Numbered from the stretch's first letter, positions 54,166-64,000 are shown. The stretch is 64,000 nt of DNA from Bradyrhizobium diazoefficiens (GCF_016616885.1 NZ_CP067102.1:1454501-1518500); one strand, 5' to 3'. A program made the numbers and translations. Notes: generated by a model not told the origin, from the letters alone.

Positions 54166-55821
54166 ATGACGAACGTCTCCGCCGGCGCAAAATCGATGAC
54201 GATCGGAGAAGCGACGTTGTGGCCGCTGTTTGCGGTGCTCGCATTCATTTGCCTGATCGGCGCGGGATTCGCGCATGACGCCCCGTTCGCCTTTCACGCC
54301 TCGCTTAGCTGCGCCGCCAGCATCGCGGCGGCGTTTGCGATCCTCAACCGCTACTATGATCGCCCGGCCAGACTGCCCCCGCAGGAGATCAACGGGCGTC
54401 CCAATTACAATCTGGGACCGATCAAGTTCGCATCCGTGGCGGCGATGTTCTGGGGCATTGCCGGCTTTGCCGTCGGGCTGATCATCGCCTCGCAACTGGC
54501 ATGGCCCGCGCTTAATCTCGATCTGCCCTGGACCAGCTTCGGCCGCCTGCGTCCGCTGCACACGTCGGCCGTGATCTTCGCGTTCGGCGGCAACGTCCTG
54601 ATCGCGACCTCGTTCTACGTCGTGCAGAAGACCTGCCGCACCCGGCTTGCCGGCGATCTCGCGCCCTGGTTCGTCGTGCTCGGCTACAACTTCTTCATCG
54701 TGATCGCCGGCACCGGCTATCTGCTCGGAGTGACGCAGTCGAAGGAATATGCCGAGCCCGAGTGGTACGCCGATCTGTGGCTGACAATCGTTTGGGTGAC
54801 TTATCTGCTGGTGTTCCTGGCTACTCTGGTCAAGCGCAAGGAACCGCACATCTTCGTCGCCAACTGGTTTTATCTGGCGTTCATCGTCACAATCGCCGTG
54901 CTCCACCTCGGCAACAACCCCGCGCTGCCGGTCTCCGTGTTCGGCTCGAAGTCCTACATTGCCTGGGGTGGTGTTCAGGACGCCATGTTCCAGTGGTGGT
55001 ACGGGCACAATGCGGTCGGCTTCTTCCTCACCGCCGGTTTCCTCGCGATCATGTACTATTTCATCCCCAAGCGCGCCGAGCGGCCGGTCTATTCCTACCG
55101 GCTCTCGATCATCCATTTCTGGGCGCTGATCTTCCTCTACATCTGGGCCGGCCCGCACCATCTACACTACACCGCGCTGCCTGACTGGGTGCAGACGCTC
55201 GGCATGACCTTCTCGATCATGCTGTGGATGCCCTCCTGGGGCGGCATGATCAACGGGCTCATGACGCTGTCCGGCGCCTGGGACAAGCTGCGCACCGACC
55301 CGGTGCTGCGCATGCTTGTCGTCTCCGTCGCCTTTTACGGCATGTCGACGTTCGAAGGCCCGATGATGGCGATCAAGGTCGTCAACTCGCTCAGCCACTA
55401 CACCGACTGGACCATCGGGCACGTGCATTCCGGCGCGCTCGGCTGGGTTGGCTTTGTCTCCTTCGGCGCGCTGTACTGCCTGGTGCCGTGGGCGTGGAAT
55501 CGCAACGGACTCTACAGCCTCAAGCTCGTTAACTGGCACTTCTGGATCGCCACCCTCGGCATCGTGCTCTACATCTCCGCGATGTGGGTGTCGGGAATCC
55601 TGCAGGGCCTGATGTGGCGCGCCTACACCTCGCTCGGCTTCCTTGAATATTCCTTCATCGAGACCGTCGAGGCCATGCACCCGTTCTACATCATCCGTGC
55701 AACCGGGGGCGCGTTGTTCCTGATCGGCGCGCTGATCATGGCCTTCAATCTCTGGATGACGGTCCAGGCCGGCGAAGCCGAGGAGGCACGCGCCGCCGGC
55801 CGGCTCCAGCCTGCCGAATAG
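54166..55821 (+). CDS. ccoN: cbb3-type cytochrome c oxidase subunit I
   Basis: 551 residues with 12 or more membrane helices. Typical CcoN text is present: [41 protein letters not shown] and [15 protein letters not shown], with the His ligands for heme b, heme b3 and CuB, and [13 protein letters not shown] near the end. It reduces oxygen at high affinity and pumps protons. First of the ccoNOQP genes behind a FixK box; ATG at 54166 follows a 60-base gap. Confidence 0.96.
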   Translation: MTNVSAGAKSMTIGEATLWPLFAVLAFICLIGAGFAHDAPFAFHASLSCAASIAAAFAILNRYYDRPARLPPQEINGRPNYNLGPIKFASVAAMFWGIAGFAVGLIIASQLAWPALNLDLPWTSFGRLRPLHTSAVIFAFGGNVLIATSFYVVQKTCRTRLAGDLAPWFVVLGYNFFIVIAGTGYLLGVTQSKEYAEPEWYADLWLTIVWVTYLLVFLATLVKRKEPHIFVANWFYLAFIVTIAVLHLGNNPALPVSVFGSKSYIAWGGVQDAMFQWWYGHNAVGFFLTAGFLAIMYYFIPKRAERPVYSYRLSIIHFWALIFLYIWAGPHHLHYTALPDWVQTLGMTFSIMLWMPSWGGMINGLMTLSGAWDKLRTDPVLRMLVVSVAFYGMSTFEGPMMAIKVVNSLSHYTDWTIGHVHSGALGWVGFVSFGALYCLVPWAWNRNGLYSLKLVNWHFWIATLGIVLYISAMWVSGILQGLMWRAYTSLGFLEYSFIETVEAMHPFYIIRATGGALFLIGALIMAFNLWMTVQAGEAEEARAAGRLQPAE

Positions 55822-55829
55822 GTCGTGCT

Positions 55830-56564
55830 ATGTCCTTCTGGAACCGACACAAGATCTTCGAGAAGAACGCGACCATCCTGATCGGTGGAATCCTCGTGGT
55901 CATCGCGATCGGCGGTCTCGTCGAAATCACGCCGCTGTTCTATCTCAAGAGCACGATCGAGGCGGTCGATGGCCTTCGTCCCTACACGCCGCTCGAGCTT
56001 GCCGGGCGCAACATCTATGTCCGCGAGGGCTGCTACCTCTGCCACTCGCAGATGATCCGCCCCTTGCGGGACGAAGTGGAGCGCTACGGGCACTACTCGC
56101 TGGCCGCCGAGAGCATGTACGATCACCCCTTCCAGTGGGGATCGAAGCGTACCGGTCCTGATCTTGCCCGCGTCGGCGCCAAATATTCCGATGATTGGCA
56201 TGTCCGGCACCTGACCGATCCGCGGGCGATCGTGCCGCAATCGGTGATGCCGGGGTATCCATCGCTGGCTGCGACCGAACTCGAGCTTGAGGACATCGCC
56301 GCGCATCTTCGGACCAGCCGCGCAATCGGCGTACCTTATACCGACGAGCAGATCGCTCATGCCAAAGCCGACCTCAAGGCGCAGCTCGATCCCGATGGCG
56401 CGGATGCCGAAGCGTTCCAGAAGCGCTATCCAAATGCGGTTGTCCGCAACTTCGACGGCAAGGCCGGCCAACCCACCGAACTCGATGCGTTGGTCGCCTA
56501 CCTGCAGATGCTAGGGACGCTGGTCGACTTCAAGCTCTACGACGAAAAAGCCAATCTGCGTTGA
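55830..56564 (+). CDS. ccoO: cbb3 oxidase subunit II, mono-heme cytochrome c
   Basis: 244 residues. One N-terminal membrane anchor ([15 protein letters not shown]), then the c-type heme motif CYLCH (C68, C71, H72) with downstream Met in QMIRPL and MPGYP. Passes electrons from CcoP to CcoN. Begins 8 bases after ccoN. Confidence 0.96.
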   Translation: MSFWNRHKIFEKNATILIGGILVVIAIGGLVEITPLFYLKSTIEAVDGLRPYTPLELAGRNIYVREGCYLCHSQMIRPLRDEVERYGHYSLAAESMYDHPFQWGSKRTGPDLARVGAKYSDDWHVRHLTDPRAIVPQSVMPGYPSLAATELELEDIAAHLRTSRAIGVPYTDEQIAHAKADLKAQLDPDGADAEAFQKRYPNAVVRNFDGKAGQPTELDALVAYLQMLGTLVDFKLYDEKANLR

Positions 56565-56576
56565 AGGCAATTTGTG

Positions 56577-56741
56577 ATGAAGGCGATTGTCTCCGTTGAA
56601 AACCTGGTGTCGCAGTTCGTGCTCAATTTCTGGACGCCGGTCTTCGTCGGCATCTTCCTTGCTATCGTCTTTTATGCACTGCGTCCCCGCAACAAGGCGC
56701 TGTTCGATGCCGCGGCGAAACTGCCGCTGCGGGAGGATTGA
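56577..56741 (+). CDS. ccoQ: cbb3 oxidase small subunit CcoQ
   Basis: 54 residues from ATG 56577: MKAIVSVENLVSQFVLN, then one membrane helix (VFVGIFLAIVFYAL) and a basic tail with RPRNKALFD. Size, position between ccoO and ccoP, and single helix fit CcoQ, which stabilises the complex. Stops 3 bases before ccoP. Confidence 0.92.
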   Translation: MKAIVSVENLVSQFVLNFWTPVFVGIFLAIVFYALRPRNKALFDAAAKLPLRED

Positions 56742-56744
56742 CGG

Positions 56745-57617
56745 ATGAGCCAGCACAACGACACCGACCACATTACCGGCCGGTCGACCACGGGCCACGA
56801 ATGGGACGGCATCAAGGAGCTGAATACGCCGCTTCCCCGCTGGTGGGTGCTGACCTTCTACGCCACCATCATCTGGGCCTTCGGCTATTGGGTGGTCTAT
56901 CCGGCCTGGCCGCTGGTGAGCGGCTATACGGCCGGCGTCCTGCACTACACCAATCGCGCCGCCGTGACCGCAAATCTCGCCCAACTCGAAGCCTTGCGCG
57001 GCGAAAGGATGAAGGCGCTTGGCACCGCGTCTCTGGCCGACATCGAGAAGGACCCGGCCCTCCTGGCCTTGGCGCGCGCGCGGGGCAAGACGGTGTTCGG
57101 CGACAATTGCGCGCCCTGTCACGGCAGCGGCGCCGCCGGCGCGAAGGGCTATCCAAATCTGAACGACGACGACTGGCTCTGGGGCGGCACGCTCGACCAG
57201 ATCATGCAGACCATCCAGTTCGGCGCACGCTCCGGTCATGCCAAGGCGCATGAAGGCCAGATGCTCGCCTTCGGCAAGGACGGCGTGCTCAAGTCGGACG
57301 AGATCGTCGCGGTGGCCAACTATGTGCGCTCGCTGTCGGGCCTCTCGACCCGGAAAGGTTATGACGCCGCCAAGGGCGAGAAGATCTTTGCCGACAATTG
57401 CGTCGCCTGTCACGGGGAGAGCGGCAAGGGCAATCAGGAGCTCGGCGCCGCCAATTTGACCGACAAGATCTGGCTCTACGGCTCGGACGAGGCGACCCTG
57501 ATCGAGACCATCAGCAATGGCCGCGCCGGCGTCATGCCGGCCTGGGAAGGGCGGCTCGATCCTTCGACCATCAAGGCGATGGCGGTCTACGTCCACTCGC
57601 TGGGCGGTGGCAAATAG
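56745..57617 (+). CDS. ccoP: cbb3 oxidase subunit III, di-heme cytochrome c
   Basis: 290 residues. One membrane helix (about 33-53), then heme motifs CAPCH (C122, C125, H126) and CVACH (C221, C224, H225), with axial Met candidates in MLAF and MPAW. Receives electrons from soluble cytochrome c. Last structural gene of ccoNOQP. Confidence 0.96.
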   Translation: MSQHNDTDHITGRSTTGHEWDGIKELNTPLPRWWVLTFYATIIWAFGYWVVYPAWPLVSGYTAGVLHYTNRAAVTANLAQLEALRGERMKALGTASLADIEKDPALLALARARGKTVFGDNCAPCHGSGAAGAKGYPNLNDDDWLWGGTLDQIMQTIQFGARSGHAKAHEGQMLAFGKDGVLKSDEIVAVANYVRSLSGLSTRKGYDAAKGEKIFADNCVACHGESGKGNQELGAANLTDKIWLYGSDEATLIETISNGRAGVMPAWEGRLDPSTIKAMAVYVHSLGGGK

Positions 57618-57698
57618 CAATGCCGGGCTAGGTTTGACCGGTTCACCCAGGTGAAGCCGTTCCGCCTTGGGGCAATGGTGCCTTGTCGGGGGATTTTG

Positions 57699-59171
57699 AT
57701 GGGCGTTCCGATGACCAAGAACGTCACTTCGAAGGAGTTGATGGGTGGCGATGATGATCTGCCGCTCTATGCACCACAGAAGAAAATCTATCCGCAACGG
57801 GTTTCGGGCACCTTCCGGCGGATCAAATGGGGGCTGATGGCGCTCTGCCTCGGCGTCTATTACCTGCTGCCGTTGGTGCGCTGGAATCGGGGCCTCGGCG
57901 CGCCCGACCAGGCCGTGCTGATCGATTTTCAAAGCCAGCGCTTCTATTTCTTCTTCATCGAGCTGTGGCCGCAGGAGTTCTACTACTTCACCGGGCTCCT
58001 GATCCTGGCTGCCTTCACCTTGTTCCTGATGAATGCGCTCGGCGGCCGCACCTGGTGCGGCTATCTCTGCCCACAGACGGTGTGGACCGACCTGTTCTAC
58101 GCGGTGGAGCGCTGGACCGAGGGCGACCGCCGCGCACGAATCAAGGCCGATGCCGGTCCGCTGACGGCCGCGCGGCTGGCGCGGCGCGCGTTGAAGCAGG
58201 CGATCTGGCTGATCATCGCCTGGTGGACCGGCGGCGCCTGGGTCCTCTATTTCTCGGATGCACCGACGCTGGTGAAGGATCTCGCCACGTTCCAGGCGCC
58301 GGCGATTGCCTACATCTGGATCGGCATTCTCACCGCTTCGACCTATCTCCTGGCCGGCCACGCACGGGAGCAGGTCTGTCTCTACATGTGCCCATGGCCG
58401 CGCATCCAGGCCGCGCTTACTGATGAGTGGGCGCTCAACGTCACCTACAAATACGACCGCGGCGAGCCGCGCTGTTCGATGAAGAAGGGAAGAGACCTGC
58501 GCGCGCTGGGCGAGAAGATCGGTGAGTGCATCGATTGCAACCAGTGCGTCGCGGTCTGCCCGACCGGCATCGACATCCGCAACGGCGCGCAGCTCGGCTG
58601 CATCCAGTGCGGCCTTTGCATCGACGCCTGCGATAACGTGATGAAGAGAATCGGCAGGCCGACGCGCCTGATCGGCTACGACAACGACATCAATGTGCAG
58701 CGGCGGACATCCGGAAAGACGGAACTCTTCAAGCCGGTCCGTTCCCGGACGGTGGTCTATGCCGCGCTGATCGCCACGGTTTGCGCGGTGATGCTGCATG
58801 CGCTGCTGACGCGCTCGCTGCTGGACGTGAACGTGCTGCACGACCGGAACCCCGTGGCGGTCAAGCTCAGCGCCGGCGCGATCCGCAACGGCTATACGCT
58901 GCGCTTCCTCAACAAGCGCGGATTTGATCGCGTGATCGCCGTCGATGTCGACGGCCCCGCCAATGCGCAGATCCACATCGTCGGCGTCGACTCCGTCACG
59001 CCGGACCGGCCGATGATCGTGCTTGCGCGCGATACGACCACCGAGTTGCGGGTGCTGGTGACTGCGCCGTTCGACGAGAAAGCGGAGAAGACCCAGCCGG
59101 TGAAATTCCGCATCACCGACATCGGGCTCGGCGAGGTTGCCTCCGCCACCGATCATTTTGTGACGCCCTGA
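57699..59171 (+). CDS. ccoG: CcoG/RdxA/FixG ferredoxin-like membrane protein
   Basis: 490 residues from MGVPMTKN, with GGGGGA just upstream; an earlier start at 57651 is less likely. Several membrane helices (LMALCLGVYYLLPLV, YFTGLLILAAFTLFL), RTWCGYLCPQTVW, then two [4Fe-4S] motifs: C-x2-C-x2-C-x3-C in CIDCNQCVAVCP and CIQCGLCIDAC. It reduces Cu(II) for the oxidase CuB site. Opens the ccoGHIS assembly genes. Confidence 0.93.
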   Translation: MGVPMTKNVTSKELMGGDDDLPLYAPQKKIYPQRVSGTFRRIKWGLMALCLGVYYLLPLVRWNRGLGAPDQAVLIDFQSQRFYFFFIELWPQEFYYFTGLLILAAFTLFLMNALGGRTWCGYLCPQTVWTDLFYAVERWTEGDRRARIKADAGPLTAARLARRALKQAIWLIIAWWTGGAWVLYFSDAPTLVKDLATFQAPAIAYIWIGILTASTYLLAGHAREQVCLYMCPWPRIQAALTDEWALNVTYKYDRGEPRCSMKKGRDLRALGEKIGECIDCNQCVAVCPTGIDIRNGAQLGCIQCGLCIDACDNVMKRIGRPTRLIGYDNDINVQRRTSGKTELFKPVRSRTVVYAALIATVCAVMLHALLTRSLLDVNVLHDRNPVAVKLSAGAIRNGYTLRFLNKRGFDRVIAVDVDGPANAQIHIVGVDSVTPDRPMIVLARDTTTELRVLVTAPFDEKAEKTQPVKFRITDIGLGEVASATDHFVTP

Positions 59172-59190
59172 AATCTGAGGAAAACCGGAC

Positions 59191-59691
59191 ATGACAACGT
59201 CTTCATCCGCCATACGGCCGATCACCGGGCGCTTCGTCCTGATCGCCGTAGTCTCTTTCTTTGCCGTCGTGATCGGCGTCAACGCGGTGATGATGCGGCT
59301 TGCCATTGCCACGCTGCCGGGAACCGAAGTCGACAGCGCCTATAGCGTGAGCCTTGCCTATCAGAAGGAAATCCAGGCGGCACATCAGCAGAACGGGCGC
59401 GATTGGAAAATCGATGCGCATATCGAGCGCCAGGCCGGCGGGACGGCCCGGCTGACTGTGGACGCGAAGGCGCAGGACGGCACGCCGCTTGCCGGGCTGT
59501 CGGTCTTCGGCCGGCTCGAGCGGCCGACCGACCGCAGAGCCGACCAGGCGTTTGCGATGATCGAGGCGGGCGGCGGCAACTACCACGGCATTGCGCATGG
59601 CGTTGCGGTGGGGCAGTGGGACCTGGTGATCGAGGCCGATCGGGACGGAAAGCGCCTGTTCCTGTCGCGCAACCGCGTCGTTTTGAATTGA
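59191..59691 (+). CDS. ccoH: CcoH/FixH assembly protein
   Basis: 166 residues. One N-terminal membrane helix (FVLIAVVSFFAVVIGVNAVM), then the FixH core with SAYSVSLAYQKEIQAAHQQN and AGGTARLTVDAKAQDGTPLAG. Needed to assemble the cbb3 oxidase. Lies 19 bases after ccoG and 11 before ccoI. Confidence 0.92.
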   Translation: MTTSSSAIRPITGRFVLIAVVSFFAVVIGVNAVMMRLAIATLPGTEVDSAYSVSLAYQKEIQAAHQQNGRDWKIDAHIERQAGGTARLTVDAKAQDGTPLAGLSVFGRLERPTDRRADQAFAMIEAGGGNYHGIAHGVAVGQWDLVIEADRDGKRLFLSRNRVVLN

Positions 59692-59702
59692 GGGCTGGGG
59701 GA

Positions 59703-61892
59703 ATGCAATCGACGATCGATTTTTCGCACTTCCTGAAGAGGTCCGGCCCCGATCGCCTGCGCCTCGATCTCGCGGTCGACGGCATCTGTTGCGCCGGCTG
59801 CATGGCCAAGATCGAGCGCAACTTGTCGCAGATCCCGGATGTCACCCTGGCCCGGGTCAATCTGACCGATCGGCGCCTGGCCCTGGAGTGGAAGGCGGGC
59901 GCGTTGGATCCCGCGCTCTTCGTCGTTCGTCTCGCCGAGCTCGGCTACAAGGCCTATCCGTTCGAGCCGGCGGGCGCAGAGACACGGGAGGCCGACCTCG
60001 CGGGCGCGCTGCTGCGGCGCCTGGGTGTTGCCGCTTTCGCGGCGATGAATGTGATGATGCTGTCGGTGCCGGTCTGGTCCGGCAATCTCGGCGACATGCT
60101 GCGCGAGCAGCGCGACTTCTTTCATTGGCTCTCCGCGCTGATCGTGCTGCCGGCGGCAGCCTATTCGGCCCAGCCCTTCTTTGCGTCGGCCTGTGCGGCG
60201 CTGCGTGCGCGCGGTGTCAACATGGATGTGCCGATTTCGATCGGCATCGTCCTGGCGCTGGCGATGTCGCTGTTCGAAACGGCGATGCATGCCGAGCACG
60301 CCTATTTCGACGCGGCGATCATGCTGATCGCGTTCCTGCTGGCCGGCCGCTATCTCAACCAGAATGTGCGGCGGCGTACCCGCGCCTTTGCCGGCAATCT
60401 TGCCGCGCTGAAGGCGGAAACGGCAACGAAATTCATCACTGACGAGGAGATCCGCACCGTTCCCGTCGCCGCGATCCGCCCCGGTGATGTCGTGCTGCTC
60501 CGTCCCGGCGAGCGGTCGGCCGTCGACGGCGCTGTCCTCAGCGGCCGCTCCGAGATTGACCAAAGCCTGATCACCGGCGAGACGCGACCAACGACGGCAA
60601 TCGCCGGAAGTGCGGTCTACGCCGGGACCCTGGTGCGATCCGGCGCCTTGCGCGTGCGCGTCTCGGCGGCCTGCGAAGCAACGCTTCTGTCTGAAATCTC
60701 GCGGCTGTTGGAAAATGCCCTGCAATCGCGTTCGCGCTATCTGCGCCTTGCCGAACGTGCCTCGCGGCTTTACGCGCCGCTTGTCCACGCGACCGCGCTC
60801 TTGACCATGACCGGCTGGCTTATCGCAGGCGCCACGCTCCACGATTCGGTCGTGATTGCCATCGCTGTCCTCATCATCACCTGTCCCTGCGCGCTTGGCC
60901 TCGCCATCCCAGCCGTTCAGACGGTGGCCTCCGGCGCCCTGTTCGGCTCGGGCGTGTTGCTCAATGCAGGTGAGGCGATCGAGCGGATCGCCGAGGTCGA
61001 TCGGGTGATCTTCGATAAGACCGGCACGCTGACTCTCCCCGAGCTCGACGTCGCAAATGCCGGGTCAATTCCTGCCGATGTCTTCGATTTGGCCGGCCGC
61101 CTGGCGCTGTCCAGCCGGCACCCGGTCGCCGCCGCGGTTGCGCGCGCGGCAGGCGCAAAAGCGCCGCTGCCGGACATCGCGGAGGTGCCGGGGCAGGGCG
61201 TTTCCGGCGTGGTCGATGGCGTCGACATCAGGCTGGGGCGGCCGTCCTGGTGCGGCGCCGATGAGGCGGCTAACCAGATTCTCCAGAACGATCCCGAGGC
61301 ATCCGTCGTCGCGTTTCGACACGGTTTGACGCGCCATGTCTTCGCAGTCCGGCAGCGGATCCGTCCTGATGCGGCGAACACCGTCTCTGCGCTGCAGCGG
61401 GTCGGCTTGACGGTGGAGATGCTGTCCGGCGACCGGGAGCCGGCCGTCAGGGCCGCTGCCGAGACGCTCGGCATTCATCATTGGCGTGCCGAGGTGACCC
61501 CGGTCGACAAGATCGCCCGCATCGACGAGCTCGCGCGCCACGGCCACAAGGTGCTGATGGTCGGAGACGGCCTGAACGATGCGCCGGCGCTGGCCGGTGC
61601 TCACGCCTCGATGTCGCCGGTCAGCGCGACGCACCTCAGTCAGTCGGTGGCGCATGCGGTGTTCCTCGGCGAGCGGCTTGCACCCGTGCAAGCCGCGATC
61701 GCCATTTCGCGCCAGGCGGTGCGGCTGATGCGGCAGAACCTCTGGCTCGCGGTGATCTACAACGCGCTCGCTGTCCCGCTCGCCATGGCCGGCCTGGTGA
61801 CGCCGCTGATCGCCGCGGCCGCGATGTCCACCTCGTCGCTGCTCGTGATGCTCAATGCCTTGCGCGCGCGCCGGCAGAGGGAGCCCGCCTGA
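59703..61892 (+). CDS. ccoI: Copper-exporting P1B-type ATPase CcoI/FixI
   Basis: 729 residues from MQSTIDFSHFLKR. Metal-binding ICCAGC (C30, C33) near the N-terminus, the CPC motif in TCPCALGLAIP, phosphorylation site DKTGTLT, the HP motif in SSRHPVAAAV and hinge GDGLNDAPAL. Eight membrane helices expected. It delivers copper to the cbb3 oxidase. The stop overlaps the ccoS start (TGATG). Confidence 0.95.
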   Translation: MQSTIDFSHFLKRSGPDRLRLDLAVDGICCAGCMAKIERNLSQIPDVTLARVNLTDRRLALEWKAGALDPALFVVRLAELGYKAYPFEPAGAETREADLAGALLRRLGVAAFAAMNVMMLSVPVWSGNLGDMLREQRDFFHWLSALIVLPAAAYSAQPFFASACAALRARGVNMDVPISIGIVLALAMSLFETAMHAEHAYFDAAIMLIAFLLAGRYLNQNVRRRTRAFAGNLAALKAETATKFITDEEIRTVPVAAIRPGDVVLLRPGERSAVDGAVLSGRSEIDQSLITGETRPTTAIAGSAVYAGTLVRSGALRVRVSAACEATLLSEISRLLENALQSRSRYLRLAERASRLYAPLVHATALLTMTGWLIAGATLHDSVVIAIAVLIITCPCALGLAIPAVQTVASGALFGSGVLLNAGEAIERIAEVDRVIFDKTGTLTLPELDVANAGSIPADVFDLAGRLALSSRHPVAAAVARAAGAKAPLPDIAEVPGQGVSGVVDGVDIRLGRPSWCGADEAANQILQNDPEASVVAFRHGLTRHVFAVRQRIRPDAANTVSALQRVGLTVEMLSGDREPAVRAAAETLGIHHWRAEVTPVDKIARIDELARHGHKVLMVGDGLNDAPALAGAHASMSPVSATHLSQSVAHAVFLGERLAPVQAAIAISRQAVRLMRQNLWLAVIYNALAVPLAMAGLVTPLIAAAAMSTSSLLVMLNALRARRQREPA

Positions 61893-62209
61893 TGGAAGTC
61901 CTGCTCTATCTGGTGCCGCTTGCGATCGTACTTGGCGCGTTCGGCCTCGCGGCCTTTCTCTGGTCGCTCAAGAACGGCCAGTATGATGATCTGGATGGCG
62001 CCGCCTGGCGGGCGATCGCCGACGATGAGCCGGCTGAGACATCCTCCACCTCGGCGCACCCGGCGAGCGCCCAGCATCGTCAACGCGATCGCAACCCGCG
62101 CGAAGGCCATCAGCAGCGTCCATCAGGACGCCCGCGTGGCGGACCGAGCGGGATTCGACAATCCGGGACGATCCCGGCCGCTCAGCCATGGCCGCCCACC
62201 TATCAATAG
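61892..62209 (+). CDS. ccoS: CcoS/FixS cbb3 maturation protein, with a long C-terminal tail
   Basis: 105 residues; CcoS is usually 50-60. The first 45 residues are normal: MEVLLYLVPLAIVLGAFG, one helix, then FLWSLKNGQYDDLDG. After DDEP the tail is Arg/Ser/Pro/Gln-rich low complexity (SAQHRQRDRNPREGHQ). The tail may be a natural rhizobial extension or the result of a lost stop. Ends 70 bases before the insertion sequence. Confidence 0.85.
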   Translation: MEVLLYLVPLAIVLGAFGLAAFLWSLKNGQYDDLDGAAWRAIADDEPAETSSTSAHPASAQHRQRDRNPREGHQQRPSGRPRGGPSGIRQSGTIPAAQPWPPTYQ

Positions 62210-62279
62210 CAGCTGGGGGATTGGTCAGTTTATCGGAAGCGCAAGAAGAATGTCGGCTTCAGCCGTGAACATGCGCTAG

Positions 62280-63565
62280 CAGTCTGCTGAAGAACCCGCT
62301 CGCCACGGAGAGGGCTTGATGATTCACTTTATCATCCCGATTCGGTGGAGGCGATCATGCGCGGCAGGTTTACGGATCAGGGCGGCCTGTTTTCGTACAT
62401 CGCGCCGGAAAAGCGTGTGCCAGCGAACCATCCGCTGCGGAAGGTCCGGGAACTTGTCCGGGATGTCTTGAATGATTTGAACCGCAGCCTTGGGAGGCTC
62501 TACGCCAGCGAGGGACGTCCTTCGATCCCTCCGGAGCAATTGCTGAGCGCCTTGCTGCTGCAGGTGTTCTACGGCATCCGCTCGGAACGCCAGTTGATGG
62601 AACAACTGGACTACAATCTTTTGTACCGCTGGTTCGTGGGGCTGTCGCCGGACGATCCGGTCTGGGATCCGACCACCTTCACCAAGAACCGGGAGCGGCT
62701 GCAGAACGGCGATGTGTTCACGAAGTTCATGACCTGGCTTCTGAACCATCCGCAGGTCAAGCCGCTGCTGTCGGACGAGCACTTCTCGGTGGACGGGACG
62801 CTGATTGAAGCCTGGGCTTCACAGAAGAGTTTTCGTCCCAAGGACGGCTCCGGCGACGATGATGACGGCGCCAACTTCCACGGCCAGAAGCGCAAGAACG
62901 ACACCCATGCGAGTACCAGCGACCCGGACAGCAGACTTTATCGCAAGGCGGCCGGACGGGAAGCCAAGCTTTGCTATATGGGCCACGCCACCATGGAGAA
63001 CCGGCATGGGCTGGCGGTGGCCGGCAGGGTCACGCATGCCAATGGCACCGCCGAACGCCGGGCTTCGGAGATCATGCTGAAGGCGAGACGCAAAGCCGCA
63101 GGTCGCCGCATCACGGCCGGTGAGGACAAGGCGTACGATACCGCCGATCATGTCGCCAATCTTCGCGCCATCGGCGTGACGCCGCATGTGACGCAGAACC
63201 AAGCCGTCACCAAAACCGGCAAGACCCGCAACAGCGCCATCGACGAACGAACCACGCGGCATCCGGGATATGGCATGTCGCAATCACGCCGGGCGATGAT
63301 CGAATGCATCTTCGGATGGGGCAAGCAGCACGGCACCATGCGCAAGACCAAATATCGCGGCATCGCGCGCGTCGCCGCCGACTTCCTGCTCAATCTGATC
63401 GCCTACAACCTGATCCGCATTCCCAAACTGCTTGCCGCTTAGCCACCCGCGTCAGGGTACACCCAGCACCAGCCTAGGAAATTACAACCAACTCCACCGC
63501 GTCGCCCCCAACAACGACCGGCAAGAACACGAAAACTCTCCATTTCAAGGTTTTTCAGCAAACTG
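62280..63565 (+). mobile_element. Complete IS5-type insertion sequence
   Basis: Imperfect terminal repeats CAGTCTGCTGAAGAACC (left) and CAGTTTGCTGAAAAACC (right, read inverted) bound 1286 bases. Both ends are flanked by CTAG, a 4-base target duplication of the YTAR type used by IS5-group elements. One transposase gene inside. It sits downstream of ccoS and does not cut a gene. Confidence 0.85.
62357..63442 (+). CDS. IS5-type DDE transposase
   Basis: 361 residues from MRGRFTDQGGLFSYIAPEKR (a GTG start 12 bases earlier is possible). N-terminal RPSIPPEQLLSALLLQVFYGIRSERQLMEQL, then catalytic D in HFSVDGTLIEAW, second D in ITAGEDKAYDTADH, and E in SRRAMIECIFGWGK. The reading frame is intact, so the element may be active. 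Confidence 0.9.
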   Translation: MRGRFTDQGGLFSYIAPEKRVPANHPLRKVRELVRDVLNDLNRSLGRLYASEGRPSIPPEQLLSALLLQVFYGIRSERQLMEQLDYNLLYRWFVGLSPDDPVWDPTTFTKNRERLQNGDVFTKFMTWLLNHPQVKPLLSDEHFSVDGTLIEAWASQKSFRPKDGSGDDDDGANFHGQKRKNDTHASTSDPDSRLYRKAAGREAKLCYMGHATMENRHGLAVAGRVTHANGTAERRASEIMLKARRKAAGRRITAGEDKAYDTADHVANLRAIGVTPHVTQNQAVTKTGKTRNSAIDERTTRHPGYGMSQSRRAMIECIFGWGKQHGTMRKTKYRGIARVAADFLLNLIAYNLIRIPKLLAA

Positions 63566-64000
63566 CTAGATCGTGATTTCGTCAGATCAATGATGCGTAG
63601 CACCGTAACCAAAACGACGCGCGAACCCGACTTGAACTACAAGCTCGACCTCATCCCTATTTCGCAGAGAAAGGTATTCTCATGCCCTCAAGGGCATGGC
63701 CTAGCCTCTCGACGATCCTTTCCGAAGTTTCTCGCTTAGTTATCCCGTCGTAAGGACGCGAACGTAGCCACTGCGAACTAGGTGTGTACCCATAAACCCG
63801 GCGGCGTCATGTGACTGTTAACTACGCCGCTTTGCTCCTATAACGACCAAGTTCGTGGGGTAGCGCAGTATGTCGCGATGGGCCAACACCGGGCATTAAG
63901 TTTGGCTCTATCTTTTATCGTTTGCTCTCTCGATGCCGACGGACCCAAGTGGCTCGACGCTTCGGCCGCTGGTGTGCTGTACAGTCAGTCCGTCACTAAT
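63566..64000. other. Stretch after the IS, nothing recognised
   Basis: 435 bases with no convincing frame on either strand. GC is lower than in the cco operon. No RNA gene or repeat seen. Confidence 0.35.

Noticed and set aside
54112..59312. Very long minus-strand frames across the cco operon (up to 933 codons)
   Set aside because: Antisense shadows of ccoN to ccoH; their text is Arg/Asp/His-rich and lacks any domain.
59403..59702. Upstream extension of ccoI by 100 codons
   Set aside because: It lies inside ccoH in another frame; the ATG at 59703 gives the normal FixI start.
1..64000. CRISPR array
   Set aside because: No regularly spaced direct repeats were noticed anywhere in the window.

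Overview
The window looks like a Bradyrhizobium or close Nitrobacteraceae chromosome. GC is high, there is an oxygen-sensing FixL/FixJ pair, an oxygen-independent coproporphyrinogen oxidase, a full ccoNOQPGHIS (fixNOQPGHIS) cluster with FixK boxes, and many short hypothetical genes of the type common in that genus.

Region 1 (1-22 kb) is a defence and mobile-DNA island. It opens with a broken AbiEii-type nucleotidyltransferase. Next comes a tightly overlapping operon of a 52-residue ORF, a 791-residue FAD/NAD(P)-binding protein, a 215-residue 'middle' protein, a 1040-residue SMC/Rad50-like ATPase and a cupin. Its architecture resembles ABC-three-component (ABC-3C) conflict systems, but with a flavoprotein first component, and it is my best candidate for an undescribed system. 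Four unrelated-looking proteins with RN-x3-H (HEPN-type) motifs follow, interleaved with PD-(D/E)XK and GIY-YIG-like nucleases. A tRNA-Arg(CCG) 3' fragment beside a dead integrase marks an old integration site. A second operon has a DUF3883 protein, a PD-(D/E)XK nuclease, a frameshifted SIR2 protein and an unknown gene. The region ends in mobile-element debris (group II intron, integrase and IS5 pieces), a DUF2130 gene and an SbcD stub.

Region 2 (22.7-29.8 kb) is a complete soluble di-iron monooxygenase operon of the propane monooxygenase (mimABCD/prmABCD) type with a dedicated GroEL-like chaperonin. It is transcribed leftward from a near-consensus sigma-54 promoter at 28970-28985. Divergent to it are two overlapping membrane micropeptide genes with strong ribosome sites and a terminator-like hairpin.

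Region 3 (29.7-49.7 kb) is accessory chromosome: a sigma factor/membrane-protein pair, an MFS transporter, a C13/caspase-like peptidase, hipBA, a large outer-membrane beta-barrel protein, and many small or decayed genes. Decayed ones include a dodecin, a PRC-barrel protein, an RraA fragment and several single-base frameshifts.

Region 4 (49.8-62.2 kb) is the microaerobic respiration block: fixL, fixJ, a small gene and hemN behind a near FixK box, then a DUF6455-like gene and ccoNOQPGHIS behind a perfect FixK/FNR box. Low oxygen sensed by FixL would activate FixJ and then FixK (not in the window), giving cbb3 oxidase, its copper/assembly proteins and heme supply. An intact IS5-type element lies just downstream of ccoS; the last 430 bases hold nothing I recognise.
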